Below, piece by piece: positions 41,862 through 50,593 of a stretch of 64,000 nt of DNA. A model generated the notes under the pieces. The model was given only the letters and a program-made list of their open reading frames with translations. It ran no database searches and had not been told where the DNA came from. The DNA is from DASSUW01 sp963849695 (GTDB lineage: Bacteria; Actinomycetota; Thermoleophilia; Solirubrobacterales; Solirubrobacteraceae), in contig CAWKIT010000026.1 of the NCBI GenBank assembly GCA_963849695.1, positions 127,610 to 191,609 of the forward strand. Direction: 5' to 3'. Numbering within the stretch: the first letter of the stretch is position 1; each line of letters begins with the position of its first letter. Both the position numbers and the translations under genes were made by a program.

Positions 41862-42353
41862 CTACGCCGTGGTCCCTTCGAGCGCCGAGCGCAGCCGCTC
41901 CTCCTCCTCGTTCGAGAGCGAGGTCTGGATCACGTGCCCGCCGTACGGCTGGATGCGCTCGAGCAGCTTGTCGCGCGCATCCGTCTGGCCGAGCGCGATC
42001 AGCGCGGCGCCGCCGGGCGGCATCTTCGTGCCGAGCTCCTTCATGAACTTGTCGTCCACGCCGACGTCCGCCATCGCGCCGCCGGCCGCTCCCGCGGCCG
42101 CGCCGACCGCCATTCCGAGCAGCGGGGCGAGGAAGAGCAGCCCGATCAGGCCCCCCCAGATCGCGCCGCCGGCGGCTCCGGCGCCGGCCGTGCTCGTGGC
42201 CTGGTGCAGCTTGATCTTGCCGTCAGGCTCATGCACGGCCACGACGGCGTCCTGGAGTTGCACCAGGTGCTCCTTGGTGGCCTGGATCAGTTCCTGGCGG
42301 ACCTTCTCGGCCGTCTCGCGGTCGGGATAGGCGATGGCGATCAGTGTGCTCAT
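41862..42353 (-). CDS. DUF1269 family protein
   Basis: A 163-aa protein starting TLIAIAYPDRETAEKVRQELIQ, a betaalpha unit, then the glycine-rich double hydrophobic hairpin GGAIWGGLIGLLFLAPLLGMAVGAAAGAAGGA (residues about 62-95), which probably inserts into or across the membrane. A C-terminal ferredoxin-like part follows (GGAALIALGQTDARDKLLERIQPYGGHVIQTSL). The family has no known function but is common near stress genes. It has its own upstream region holding a motif-2 site and the shared ACGCTAACGGG element. Confidence 0.92.
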   Translation of the reverse strand: MSTLIAIAYPDRETAEKVRQELIQATKEHLVQLQDAVVAVHEPDGKIKLHQATSTAGAGAAGGAIWGGLIGLLFLAPLLGMAVGAAAGAAGGAMADVGVDDKFMKELGTKMPPGGAALIALGQTDARDKLLERIQPYGGHVIQTSLSNEEEERLRSALEGTTA

Positions 42354-42438
42354 CGATGCTCTCTCCTACGTCGGTGTGAGGATCGTGCGCATCGTCCGGC
42401 GGCGCCGGACCGGCGGCAATGAGGCGCTCCAGTGTTCC

Positions 42439-42458
42439 GGGGGCATGCGCACACCCCC
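42439..42458. promoter_or_regulatory. Motif-2-like near-palindrome
   Basis: On the minus strand this reads GGGGGTGTGCGCATGCCCCC, i.e. GGGGTG-TGCG-CATGCC, one base off the consensus. It lies upstream of the DUF1269 gene and the divergent membrane-protein gene. Confidence 0.4.
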
Positions 42459-42460
42459 GC

Positions 42461-42481
42461 ACGCTAACGGGCGCGCTGCCT
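42461..42481 (-). promoter_or_regulatory. Shared upstream element, copy 2 (ACGCTAACGGGCGCGC)
   Basis: Near-identical to 38299-38320 and placed 108 bp before the leftward DUF1269 start, directly next to the motif-2-like palindrome. Confidence 0.4.
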
Positions 42482-42538
42482 TGCCGCGTCCCGGCGCGAC
42501 GGCGAAGCTATCCGCGATGACGAGCGACTCGGAGGTGG

Positions 42539-43057
42539 ATGACGACAGCTCGCAGATCCGCGCTTCTATGGCAGGCCGTCGAGAATCATCTCGGTTCCCG
42601 CGACGTCGCGCGCGTCATCTACGGCTCGATCCTCGGGCTGGCGCTGGTCGTGGCGCTCGAACAGCACCCGCCGACCACCGCTCAGACCATCGCCGCGGTC
42701 GTGGCGACCGCGCTGGCGATCGGACTGGCCGAGACGTACAGCGAGTTCGTCGGCGCCGAGGCCCGCGAGCGGCGGCATCTCAGTCGCGCGGAGGTGCGTG
42801 CGCTGGCGGCCGACGCGGGCGCCGTGACGTTCGGCGCCGGCTTTCCCGCAGTCTTCTTCATCCTCGCCGCGGCAGGCGTGTTGGAGCTCGCTACCGCGTT
42901 CACGCTGGCGAAGTGGACCGGTCTGGCGCTGATCTGCGGGTACGGATACGTGGCGGCGCGCCTGGCCGGGTCGGGCACCGGCGCCGCCTTGCTCCACGCG
43001 TCGGCCCTAGGCATGATCGGCGGCGCGTTGATCGCGGTCAAGGCGCTGCTGCACTGA
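42539..43057 (+). CDS. Small multi-pass membrane protein, possibly VIT1-related
   Basis: A 172-aa protein with about five hydrophobic helices. The pattern GLAETYSEFVGAEARERRHLSRAEVRALAADAGAV resembles the metal-rich loop region of VIT1/CCC1 transporters, but it is shorter and lacks the usual E-x-x-E clusters. It begins SALLWQAVENHLGSRDVARVIYG. A membrane role is safe; iron/manganese transport is only a suggestion. It is upstream of the Usp gene, 25 bp apart, probably in the same operon as Usp, GH15 and the MFS exporter. Confidence 0.7.
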   Translation: MTTARRSALLWQAVENHLGSRDVARVIYGSILGLALVVALEQHPPTTAQTIAAVVATALAIGLAETYSEFVGAEARERRHLSRAEVRALAADAGAVTFGAGFPAVFFILAAAGVLELATAFTLAKWTGLALICGYGYVAARLAGSGTGAALLHASALGMIGGALIAVKALLH

Positions 43058-43082
43058 GACTCCCGACCACAAGGAGCGACCG

Positions 43083-44012
43083 ATGGCCAATCCCATTCTC
43101 GTCGGATACGACCCGGGGCGACGTGACCGCGCGCCGGTCGACTTCGGCGTCGCCGCAGCGAACTTCACGGGCGCGCCGCTGATCATCGCGGCGGTGCACG
43201 CGGGCACGGCGGCGCTCGGCCCCGACGCCGAGGCGATCGTCGAGGACGGGCTCGAAGAGGGCGCCGGCGAGTCGCTGGACCACCTCGCGGAGGACCTGCG
43301 CCGGCAGGGCGTGGAGGCCGAATGCCGGGCGCTGCCGGGCGCGAGCGCCCCGCGGGCGCTCCATGAGGCCGCGGAGCAGTTCGGGGCCGGACTGCTCGTG
43401 ACCGGCTCGACCGAGCGGGGCGCGGTCGGGCGGCTGCTGCCCGGCTCGACGGCCGACCGCCTGATGCACGGCGCTCCCTGCCCGGTCGCGGTCGTGCCGC
43501 GTTCATGGGAGCCGGGCGGAGGCCTGAACACGATCGGCGTGGCCTGGGTGGGCACGACGGAAGGCCGGCAGGCACTCGAGGGCGCGGTCGCGCTGGCGCG
43601 GCGTGCCGGAGCCAAGCTCGTGGTGCTCAACGCGGCCAAGCCGCGCGGCCTGAGCGGCAGCTTCGGCGGCGGCGACCCGCTGACCCGCGCCACGGGCTAC
43701 GAGGAGCTCGCGAGCGAGGTGCGCGCGGCGGCCGAGCGGGCCGTCGCCGACGCCACCGCCGGGGAGGCCGGCGTCGACGTGGAGCCCGACGTGAGCGTCG
43801 GCGACCCCGCCGACTTCCTCATCGCCGCCTCCGAGCGGCTCGACCTGCTCATCTGTGGCTCGCGCGGCTACGGCCCGACCCGGGCGGTGCTGCTCGGCGG
43901 CGTGTCACGGCGGGTCACGACGGAGGCGCACTGCCCGGTGATCGTGCTCGCGCGCGGCGCTTCGAGCCGACTCGAAGCCCTGGTCGACGATGACGCCGGC
44001 GCGGTGAGCTGA
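43083..44012 (+). CDS. Universal stress protein with two Usp domains
   Basis: A 309-aa tandem UspA protein. Domain 1 (residues about 2-140) has ILVGYDPG and the nucleotide motif GSTERGAVGRLLPGSTADRLMHGAPCPVAVV. Domain 2 (about 147-300) has IGVAWVGTTEGRQALEGAV and GSRGYGPTRAVLLGGVSRRVTTEAHCPVIVL. Both keep the G-xx-G-x9-G-(S/T) ATP pattern, so it should bind ATP. AAGGAGCG precedes the ATG. The GH15 gene starts 3 bp after its stop. Confidence 0.95.
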   Translation: MANPILVGYDPGRRDRAPVDFGVAAANFTGAPLIIAAVHAGTAALGPDAEAIVEDGLEEGAGESLDHLAEDLRRQGVEAECRALPGASAPRALHEAAEQFGAGLLVTGSTERGAVGRLLPGSTADRLMHGAPCPVAVVPRSWEPGGGLNTIGVAWVGTTEGRQALEGAVALARRAGAKLVVLNAAKPRGLSGSFGGGDPLTRATGYEELASEVRAAAERAVADATAGEAGVDVEPDVSVGDPADFLIAASERLDLLICGSRGYGPTRAVLLGGVSRRVTTEAHCPVIVLARGASSRLEALVDDDAGAVS

Positions 44013-44015
44013 CCG

Positions 44016-45785
44016 ATGCTGCTCGAGGACTATGGACTGATCGGCGACATGCAGGCGGCCGCGCTGGTCGGCCGCAACGGCTCCGTCGACTGGCTGTGCC
44101 TGCCGCGCTTCGATTCCGCTTCGTGCTTCACCGCCCTGCTCGGTGACGAGCGGCACGGGCGCTGGCTCGTGGCGCCCGCCGGTGAGGTGCGAGCCACCTC
44201 GCGTCGCTACCGGCCCGGGACGCTGGTGCTCGAGACGGAGTTCGAGACCGCGGACGGCGCGGTGCGCGTGATCGACTTCATGCCGCGCCGCGGCAACGGG
44301 CCGCCGCGGCTGATGCGGATCATCGAGGGCCTGCGCGGTCGCGTTCCGATGCGGATGGATCTGGCGCTGCGGCCGGACTACGGGGCGATCAAGCCGTGGG
44401 TCGAGCGTGCCTCGGACGGAGTCGTCGCCACCGCCGGTCCTGATGCGTTTCGCCTCAGCACGCCGCTGCCGCTCGAGATCGAGGACGGCTCGGTGACGGC
44501 CGAGTTCACGGCGGTCGAGGGTGTGCGCGAGCGCCTCACGCTGACCTGGCATCTCTCCTACGAGGAGGCGCCGTCGGTCGAGGATGCGAACTCGGCGCTC
44601 GCCCGCACGGAGGCGTGGTGGCGGACGTGGAGCGGGCGGTGCCGTTACGAGGGCGCCTATCGCGACGAGGTGCTCACGTCTCTGATCGCGCTCAAGGCGA
44701 TGACCTCGGAGACGACCGGGGCGGTGATCGCGGCCCCGACGACGTCTCTGCCGGAGGATCTCGGCGGCGTGCGGAACTGGGACTACCGCTACTGCTGGCT
44801 GCGCGACTCGGTGCTGACCCTCGAAGCGCTGCTCGCCGGAGGGTACGGCGAGGAGGCGCTGGCCTTCCGCGACTACATGCTGCGCGTCGCCACCGGCGAT
44901 CCCACCACGATGCAGATCATGTACGGGATCGGCGGCGAACGGCGGCTGACCGAGTTCGAGCTCGACCACCTTCCGGGCTACGAGGGATCGAAGCCGGTCC
45001 GGGTCGGGAACGCTGCGTCGGAGCAGTTCCAGCTCGACGTCTACGGCGAGGTCGCCGCGGTCATGTTCATCGGCGCCGAGGCGAGGGGCGGGATCGAGGC
45101 GCGGCTGTGGCCCCGGTGGCGAACGGCCATCGGGTATGTCGAGTCGGTCTGGCGCCGGCCCGACGACGGGATCTGGGAGGCGCGCGGGCCGCAGCGGCAC
45201 TACACGTACTCCAAGGTCATGGCGTGGGTGGTGTTCGACCGCGCGGTGCGGCTCGCCGAGCGCCACGGGCTCGAGGCGCCGCTCGAGCGCTGGAAGCAGG
45301 TCCGCGACGAGATCCACCGCGAGGTGTGCGAGAAGGGATACGACCGCGAGCGCCGCACGTTCACCCAGTACTACGGATCCAAGGAGCTCGACGCCAGCGT
45401 CCTCAACATCCCGCTGGTGGGCTTCCTGCCCGCGACGGACGAGCGCGTGACGGGCACGATCGACGCGGTCCGGCGCGAGCTCGGACGCGACGGCTTCGTC
45501 TCGCGCTACTCGACCGCCGAGACCGACGACGGGCTGCCCGGCGACGAGGGGCAGTTCCTGGCCTGCTCGTTCTGGCTCGTCAGCGCGCTCGCGCGCAACG
45601 GCCGCACCGACGAGGCGCGAGCGCTGTTCGAGCGGCTCGCCGGCCTCGCCAACGACCTCGGGCTGCTCGCCGAGGAGTACGACGTGAAGCACAAGCGGCA
45701 GGTCGGCAACTTCCCGCAGGCGTTCAGCCACCTCACCCTGATCATCGCCGCCCGCGACATCTCCGCGGCCGAGGCGGCCGGTTGA
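44016..45785 (+). CDS. GH15 family glucoamylase/trehalase-like enzyme
   Basis: A 589-aa cytoplasmic glycoside hydrolase with the GH15 outline: N-terminal beta-sandwich (LLEDYGLIGDMQAAALVGRNGSVDWLCLPRFDS) and an (alpha/alpha)6 barrel with NWDYRYCWLRDSVLTLEAL, WEARGPQRHYTYSKVMAWVVFDRA and GDEGQFLACSFWLVSAL, which holds the catalytic glutamate region. In actinobacteria this group includes trehalases, so it could break down the trehalose made by TreT at 14.4 kb. It is 3 bp behind the Usp gene and overlaps the MFS gene by 4 bp. Confidence 0.92.
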   Translation: MLLEDYGLIGDMQAAALVGRNGSVDWLCLPRFDSASCFTALLGDERHGRWLVAPAGEVRATSRRYRPGTLVLETEFETADGAVRVIDFMPRRGNGPPRLMRIIEGLRGRVPMRMDLALRPDYGAIKPWVERASDGVVATAGPDAFRLSTPLPLEIEDGSVTAEFTAVEGVRERLTLTWHLSYEEAPSVEDANSALARTEAWWRTWSGRCRYEGAYRDEVLTSLIALKAMTSETTGAVIAAPTTSLPEDLGGVRNWDYRYCWLRDSVLTLEALLAGGYGEEALAFRDYMLRVATGDPTTMQIMYGIGGERRLTEFELDHLPGYEGSKPVRVGNAASEQFQLDVYGEVAAVMFIGAEARGGIEARLWPRWRTAIGYVESVWRRPDDGIWEARGPQRHYTYSKVMAWVVFDRAVRLAERHGLEAPLERWKQVRDEIHREVCEKGYDRERRTFTQYYGSKELDASVLNIPLVGFLPATDERVTGTIDAVRRELGRDGFVSRYSTAETDDGLPGDEGQFLACSFWLVSALARNGRTDEARALFERLAGLANDLGLLAEEYDVKHKRQVGNFPQAFSHLTLIIAARDISAAEAAG

Positions 45786-47186
45786 GCGAGGGTCGCGAAT
45801 CGGCTGCGGCACGCCGCAGATTCCTGGCCCCGCTCGCGCTCGCTCAGTTCATCTGCAGCTTCGCGGGCTCGAACATGAACGTGATGATCAACGACATCAC
45901 GGAGGACCTGGACACGACGGTCCAGGGCGTGCAGGCCACGATCACGCTCTTCCTGCTGATCATGGCGGTCCTCATGATCCCGTGCAGCAAGCTGACCGAC
46001 CGCTGGGGCCGCAAGCGCTGCTTCACCGCCGGTCTCGTGCTGTACGGGATCGGCGCGCTGCTCAGCGCGGCGGCCCCCGGGCTCGGCGTGCTGATCATCG
46101 GCAACTCGATCCTGGAGGGCATCGGGACGGCGCTGCTGATCCCGCCGGTCTACATCCTCACCACGCTGCGGTTCGACGACCTCACCTCTCGCGCGCGGGC
46201 GTTCGGCGTGATCAGCGGGCTCGGAGGCATCGGCGCCGCGGCCGGACCGCTGATCGGCGGCGTCATCACCACCGCGATCAGCTGGCGCGCCGCGTTCATC
46301 TTCCAGGCCGCGGTCATCGTCCTGATCGTGTTGCTCAGCCGCCGGGTCGCCGACCCCATCCCGGCCGACCCGACGCGTCCGTTCGACGCGTTCGGAGCGG
46401 TCTTGTCGGCCGTCGGCATGTTCTGCATCGTCTTCGGGATCCTGCAGGCCGACAGCAACGGCGTACTCATGGCGGTGTTCCTGGCGGCCGGAGCTGTATT
46501 CCTGCTCTGGTTCTTCCTCTACACCCGCGCGCGCGAGCGGGCGGGCAGGGAGCCGCTGCTGTCCCTGGTGCTGTTCAAGAACCGGATCTCGAACCTCGGC
46601 CTCGTCACCCAGAACATCCAATGGCTGCTGCTCATGGGCGTCGTCGTTCACGGTCTCCGTGTTCCTGCAGACGGTCCGCGGCTACAACGCCATCGAGACC
46701 GGCGTCATCTTCACCGCTGCGACGCTCGGCGTGCTGCTCTCATCGCTCGCCGCCGAGCGTCTCGCCAAGCGGCGCCCGCAGAGGACGCTGATCATGGCGG
46801 GCTTCGTGGTCACGGCGGCCGGCATCGGGCTCTTGCTCGCGCTGATCGGCGCCTCTTCACGTGTGGTCGCGTTCGCGCCCGGGCTGCTGCTGATCGGCCT
46901 CGGCCTCGGCGTCATGCTGACGCCGTCCGTCAACGTCGTGCAGTCCAGCTTCCCCGAGCGGCTGCAGGGTGACATCTCGGGGCTGTCACGGAGCGTCTCC
47001 AACCTCGGCTCGTCGTTCGGTACCGCGATCGCCGGCACGATCCTGGTCTCGAACCTCGCGTCCGGGAACACGACGTACGTCATCGCCATGATCGTCCTCG
47101 CCGTACTCGCCCTCGTCGGGCTCGCGGCGGCCATCCTGCTCCCACGCGAGCAGCATCGCGCTGCCGCCGCGCTCGCGTCAGGCTAG
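45782..47186 (+). pseudogene. MFS exporter (DHA2-like), one frameshift
   Basis: The gene starts at TTG 45782, overlapping the GH15 stop as TTGA. The first approximately 285 residues read FLAPLALAQFICSFAGSNMNV ... KLTDRWGRKRCFTAGL ... GLGGIGAAAGPLIGG. At about 46642, in GTCGTCGTTCACGG, the family sequence moves on by one base: FTVSVFLQTVRGYNAIETG ... LPREQHRAAAAL, to the stop at 47186. Fused, this is an approximately 467-aa 14-helix exporter. Apart from the single shift both halves are intact and in line with the paralogues at 38348 and 47178. Confidence 0.82.
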
Positions 47187-48815
47187 GGCCATCGCTTCGC
47201 CCGCCCCGGTCGGCTCGGGATCCGGCAGGCGCACCATGCGGAAGGAGTTGACGAGGCCGAGCAGCCCGGCGAGCAGCGGGATCAGCAGGGCGACCTGCAG
47301 GGCGAGCGGCCTGGCGTCCGTGTTGATACGGACGATCTCGGCGCTGATCTCCGGAGGCTCGTCGGCCACCAGCTCCTCGAGCTGCGTGTTGCTCATCACC
47401 TCGGCGTCGTCCTCGAGCACCTGGGCGACCTGCTGCTTGTCCTCCGGTGGCAGGACGTCGCTCGCGTCGGCCTTGTTCGTGAAGGCGATCGAGAGCGTCG
47501 CGAGCATGATCGCGCCGGCGAAGGCCAGGCCGAACGACAGCCCGAACGACCCGGCGGCGGAGTTCACTCCGGCGGCCTCGCTGACGCGCTCGTCGGAGAT
47601 CGGCGACAGCGTGTAGTTGTTGAGCTGGGAGACCAGCAGTCCCAGCCCTGACCCCGCGATCGCGAGCGGCACCGTGAGCGCCCAGCCCGACTCTGCGCGC
47701 GGCACGATCGGGATCAGCACCAGCACCCCGAGCGTGACGAGCGCGAAGCCGACCCGGATGATGGTGCCCGGGCGCCGCCCGCCCGCCTTCCTCCCCGCCA
47801 GGAGCGCGATCGCGAACATGGTGAGCGAGAGCGGGGCGAGCGACAGGCCGGCCTCCATGGCGTCGTACTCGAGCACCATCTGGAGGTAGATCGGCAGCGC
47901 GATCATCATGCCGCCGAGCGCGATCTGCTGGAGCATCTGCCCGGAGACGCCGAGCCTGAAGTACTTCGAGGTGAAGAGATCGGGGTCGAGCAACGCCGGC
48001 TTGCCTTCGCGCTTGCGCCGCCTGAGCCAGGCGACGAACGCGGCGAGCCCCGCCACACCGATGGCCAGGAGCGCGCCGACGGCCTCGCCGCCTTCCTGCC
48101 ACACCAGGATGCCGAGCACGACGCCGCCCATGCCCAGGACCGAGAGGACCGCGCCGACCGGGTCGACGTGCCGCGGCCCCGTGTACGGCACGTCGCGGAC
48201 GAGCTTGATGCCGGAGAGCACGATCGCGATCACGACCGCCTCGAGCGCGAACGCGACGCGCCATGACAGATAGGTGGTGATGAAACCTCCGAGCAGCGGC
48301 CCGACCGCGGCGGCGATCGCGGCCGCCGCCCCGACCATGGCGTACACCTTCCGCTGCGCCGCACCCTCGAAGTTGCCATGGATGAGCGACTGCATCGAGG
48401 GCAGCAGGAGCGACGCGCCGATGCCGCCCACGATCGCCCAGAAGACGATGATCGCGGTCAGGTCCTGGGCGAGCGTCATCGCCAGCGCGCCCACGGCGTA
48501 TCCGAGCAGCCCCAGCACGTAGGCGCGCTTGCGGCCGAAGAGGTCGCCGACCTTGCTGCCGATGAGGATGAACGCGGCCGACACCAGCGCCTCGAGCGCG
48601 ATCGCGGACTGGACGCCGCTGACGGTCGTGTCGAGATCGCGGACGACGGCCGAGATCGACACGTTCATCAGCGACGTGTCGACCACGAGCACGAACATCG
48701 CCATCGCGAGCAGGATCGCGAGCCGCGGCGTGCCGGTCGTCTCCCCGGGCACACTGGCTTCGGCTGGCGGCGGCATCGCCCCTCGATCGTCCCCGGGCGG
48801 TGTCGGGCGCGCCAT
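47178..48815 (-). CDS. MFS exporter, DHA2 (EmrB/QacA) family
   Basis: A 545-aa antiporter with 14 helices. TM1 reads ILLAMAMFVLVVDTSLMNVSIS, loop 2-3 has GSKVGDLFGRKRAYVLGL, and TM5 has VGAAAAIAAAVGPLLGGF. The final external loop is acidic (DVLPPEDKQQVAQVLEDDAEVMSNTQLEELVADEPPEI). It is a close relative of the exporter at 38348. ATG 48815 is proposed; ATG 48776 is also possible. Its 3' end overlaps that of the convergent MFS gene by 9 bp, so two exporter genes face each other. Confidence 0.9.
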   Translation of the reverse strand: MARPTPPGDDRGAMPPPAEASVPGETTGTPRLAILLAMAMFVLVVDTSLMNVSISAVVRDLDTTVSGVQSAIALEALVSAAFILIGSKVGDLFGRKRAYVLGLLGYAVGALAMTLAQDLTAIIVFWAIVGGIGASLLLPSMQSLIHGNFEGAAQRKVYAMVGAAAAIAAAVGPLLGGFITTYLSWRVAFALEAVVIAIVLSGIKLVRDVPYTGPRHVDPVGAVLSVLGMGGVVLGILVWQEGGEAVGALLAIGVAGLAAFVAWLRRRKREGKPALLDPDLFTSKYFRLGVSGQMLQQIALGGMMIALPIYLQMVLEYDAMEAGLSLAPLSLTMFAIALLAGRKAGGRRPGTIIRVGFALVTLGVLVLIPIVPRAESGWALTVPLAIAGSGLGLLVSQLNNYTLSPISDERVSEAAGVNSAAGSFGLSFGLAFAGAIMLATLSIAFTNKADASDVLPPEDKQQVAQVLEDDAEVMSNTQLEELVADEPPEISAEIVRINTDARPLALQVALLIPLLAGLLGLVNSFRMVRLPDPEPTGAGEAMALA

Positions 48816-48916
48816 GGTGCGCACGCTACTCGTCGCACACCGGCACGCACCATTGGGGTCCCCGACCTGGTCCCGATCGGCGCTGCCGAGCGCGACGTCT
48901 GAACCGGCCGGCGGTG

Positions 48917-48932
48917 AGGGTGTGCACATCCC
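48917..48932. promoter_or_regulatory. Motif-2 copy (AGGGTG-TGCA-CATCCC)
   Basis: The site lies in the divergent region between the exporter (48815) and CYTH (48993) genes, 61 bp before the latter. Its centre TGTGCACA is a perfect palindrome. Confidence 0.45.
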
Positions 48933-48992
48933 CTGCAGGACACCGGCCGGCGTCCTTGCCACTTACATGCCCGCGAACGGAAGCTTGACGGT

Positions 48993-49799
48993 ATGAGCAC
49001 GCACACCATCGCAACGGCGGACCTTCCGGAGCTGCTCGCGCTGATCGACGACTCCGACAGCGTCGAGCTCAAGGCCACCGTGCCGGACAGCGATCGCCGG
49101 TCGATGATCCACGCGCTGGAGATGGATCCCATCGACGCCGAGATCCGCCAGGTCTTCTTCTTCGACACGCCGGACCTGGACCTCTACCACCACGGCCTCG
49201 TCGTGCGAGCGCGCCGCTCCCAGCGCAAGGGCGGCGACACGGTCGTCAAGCTCCGCCCCGTCGTCCCGCACGAGCTGCCCAAGGCGCTCCGCCGCTCAGC
49301 CGGCTTCAAGGTCGAGGTCGACGCGCTGCCCGGCGCGTTCATGTGCTCCGGCTCGCTCGCAGCGCGCGCGGACGCGACGGAGGTCAAGGAGGTCGCGGCC
49401 GGGGCCCGGCCGCTGAAGAAGCTGCTGACACGCGAGCAGCGCGAGCTCTACAAGGCGCACGCCCCCGGGGGCGTCGGTCTCGGAGAGCTCTCGGTCCTCG
49501 GCCCGATCATGGTGCTCAAGCTCAAGGCCCCGCCGGTCGCGTTCACACGCCGGCTGGTGGCCGAGCTGTGGTTCTACCCGGACGACACGCGCATCCTCGA
49601 GCTGTCGACCAAGTGCCCGCCGGACGACACCTTCAGGGCCGCCGCCGAGACCCGCAGCTACCTCGCGCAGCGCGGAATCGACATCGACGGCGAGCAGGAG
49701 ACGAAGACCCGCCGCGCGCTCGACTTCTTCGCCGCGCGCCTCCAGTCGCCGCGCGCGAGGGATGAGAATCGGCCAGGTCACCTGATCGGGATGAGATAG
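48993..49799 (+). CDS. CYTH-like domain protein
   Basis: A 268-aa protein related to the CYTH/triphosphate-tunnel family. SVELKATVPD stands for the N-terminal ExExK strand (here reduced to ELK), followed by RQVFFFDTPDLDLYHHGLVVRARRSQRKGGDTVVKLRPV, with the basic residues that bind triphosphate. Later strands carry FKVEVDAL and ILELSTKC. Family members hydrolyse or cyclise nucleoside triphosphates or polyphosphate; the partly changed first motif makes the activity uncertain. It is cytoplasmic, with no partner CHAD domain seen. Confidence 0.82.
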   Translation: MSTHTIATADLPELLALIDDSDSVELKATVPDSDRRSMIHALEMDPIDAEIRQVFFFDTPDLDLYHHGLVVRARRSQRKGGDTVVKLRPVVPHELPKALRRSAGFKVEVDALPGAFMCSGSLAARADATEVKEVAAGARPLKKLLTREQRELYKAHAPGGVGLGELSVLGPIMVLKLKAPPVAFTRRLVAELWFYPDDTRILELSTKCPPDDTFRAAAETRSYLAQRGIDIDGEQETKTRRALDFFAARLQSPRARDENRPGHLIGMR

Positions 49800-49829
49800 C
49801 GGACGCCGGGGGCGGTGACGATCCGGCGC

Positions 49830-50144
49830 ATGGCCGCACGCGCCGCCCACAGCGAAGCGATCACGCCGTTCCGCGCCGCCGAGATCGTCATCGTGCTCTC
49901 CATGTTCGCCCTGCCGCGGATCTTCATCCTCGGCTTCGCGATCTTCAGCCGGAAGCTCCTCGACGATGCGTTCCCGAGCGCGCTCGTCTGGATCGCCGGC
50001 TTCTTCCTGCTGCCGTGGACGACGATCACCTACGCGGTCATGTGGGGGATCTACTCCGACCGGGTGTCCGGCGTCGAGTGGCTGTTCGTCGCGGGCGCCC
50101 TGGTGCTCGATCTCGTCACGTGGTCGACGCTCCGCAACCGTTGA
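49830..50144 (+). CDS. Small two-helix membrane protein
   Basis: A 104-aa protein with hydrophobic segments at residues about 17-38 (AEIVIVLSMFALPRIFILGFAI), 50-72 (ALVWIAGFFLLPWTTITYAVMWG) and 80-98. The composition is typical of small actinobacterial membrane proteins of unknown function. GTG 49815 would add five residues. It is 30 bp downstream of the CYTH gene and 25 bp upstream of the DUF7144 gene, so the three may be co-transcribed. Confidence 0.7.
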   Translation: MAARAAHSEAITPFRAAEIVIVLSMFALPRIFILGFAIFSRKLLDDAFPSALVWIAGFFLLPWTTITYAVMWGIYSDRVSGVEWLFVAGALVLDLVTWSTLRNR

Positions 50145-50169
50145 CGAAATCCCCTCAAGGAGGCACCTG

Positions 50170-50547
50170 ATGCGAGGAACCGGTCGAGTCGTGTTCGCCG
50201 CGACGCTGCTGCTGATCGCGGGCACGCTCAACATCCTGTATGGGATCGGCGCCCTCGACGGGGCGAACATCTTCACCGACGACCGCAGGTACATCCTCTC
50301 CGACCTCAACACGCTGGGCTGGGTGCTGATCGTCCTCGGGGTCATCCAGCTCATCGGCGGCTTCTCGCTGATGGCCGGCAACGCGTTCGGCCGGTTCATC
50401 GGGATCCTCGGAGCCACGCTCGGCGCCATCGGCGCGCTGCTGTCGATCGGCGGCGCCTACCCGTGGTGGTCGCTGGCGATCTTCTTCCTCTGCATCTACG
50501 TCATCCACGGCATCTTCGTCTACGGAGACGAGCGCGCGAGAGCCTGA
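50170..50547 (+). CDS. DUF7144-like membrane protein
   Basis: A 125-aa protein with four hydrophobic helices. The sequence VVFAATLLLIAGTLNILYGIGALDGANIF, then LSDLNTLGWVLIVLGVIQLIGGFSLMAGNAFGRFIGILGA and YPWWSLAIFFLCIYVIHGIFVYG, follows the conserved plan of this actinobacterial family. An AAGGAGG ribosome site lies 7 bp before the ATG. Function is unknown; members often sit beside stress and membrane-homeostasis genes. A stem-loop follows the stop. Confidence 0.87.
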   Translation: MRGTGRVVFAATLLLIAGTLNILYGIGALDGANIFTDDRRYILSDLNTLGWVLIVLGVIQLIGGFSLMAGNAFGRFIGILGATLGAIGALLSIGGAYPWWSLAIFFLCIYVIHGIFVYGDERARA

Positions 50548-50563
50548 CGGCTGCAGCACACGG

Positions 50564-50593
50564 AGGCCGCGATCGCGGCGTTCATCGCGGCCT
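50564..50593 (+). terminator. 10-bp stem-loop after the DUF7144-like gene
   Basis: AGGCCGCGAT and ATCGCGGCCT pair perfectly across a 10-base loop. There is no T run, so intrinsic termination is only plausible. The rest of the 280-bp gap up to 50827 shows no gene. Confidence 0.45.

Noticed and set aside
44090..44130. TTCGATTCC resembling a tRNA T-loop
   Set aside because: It lies inside the GH15 coding region and no cloverleaf can be drawn around it.
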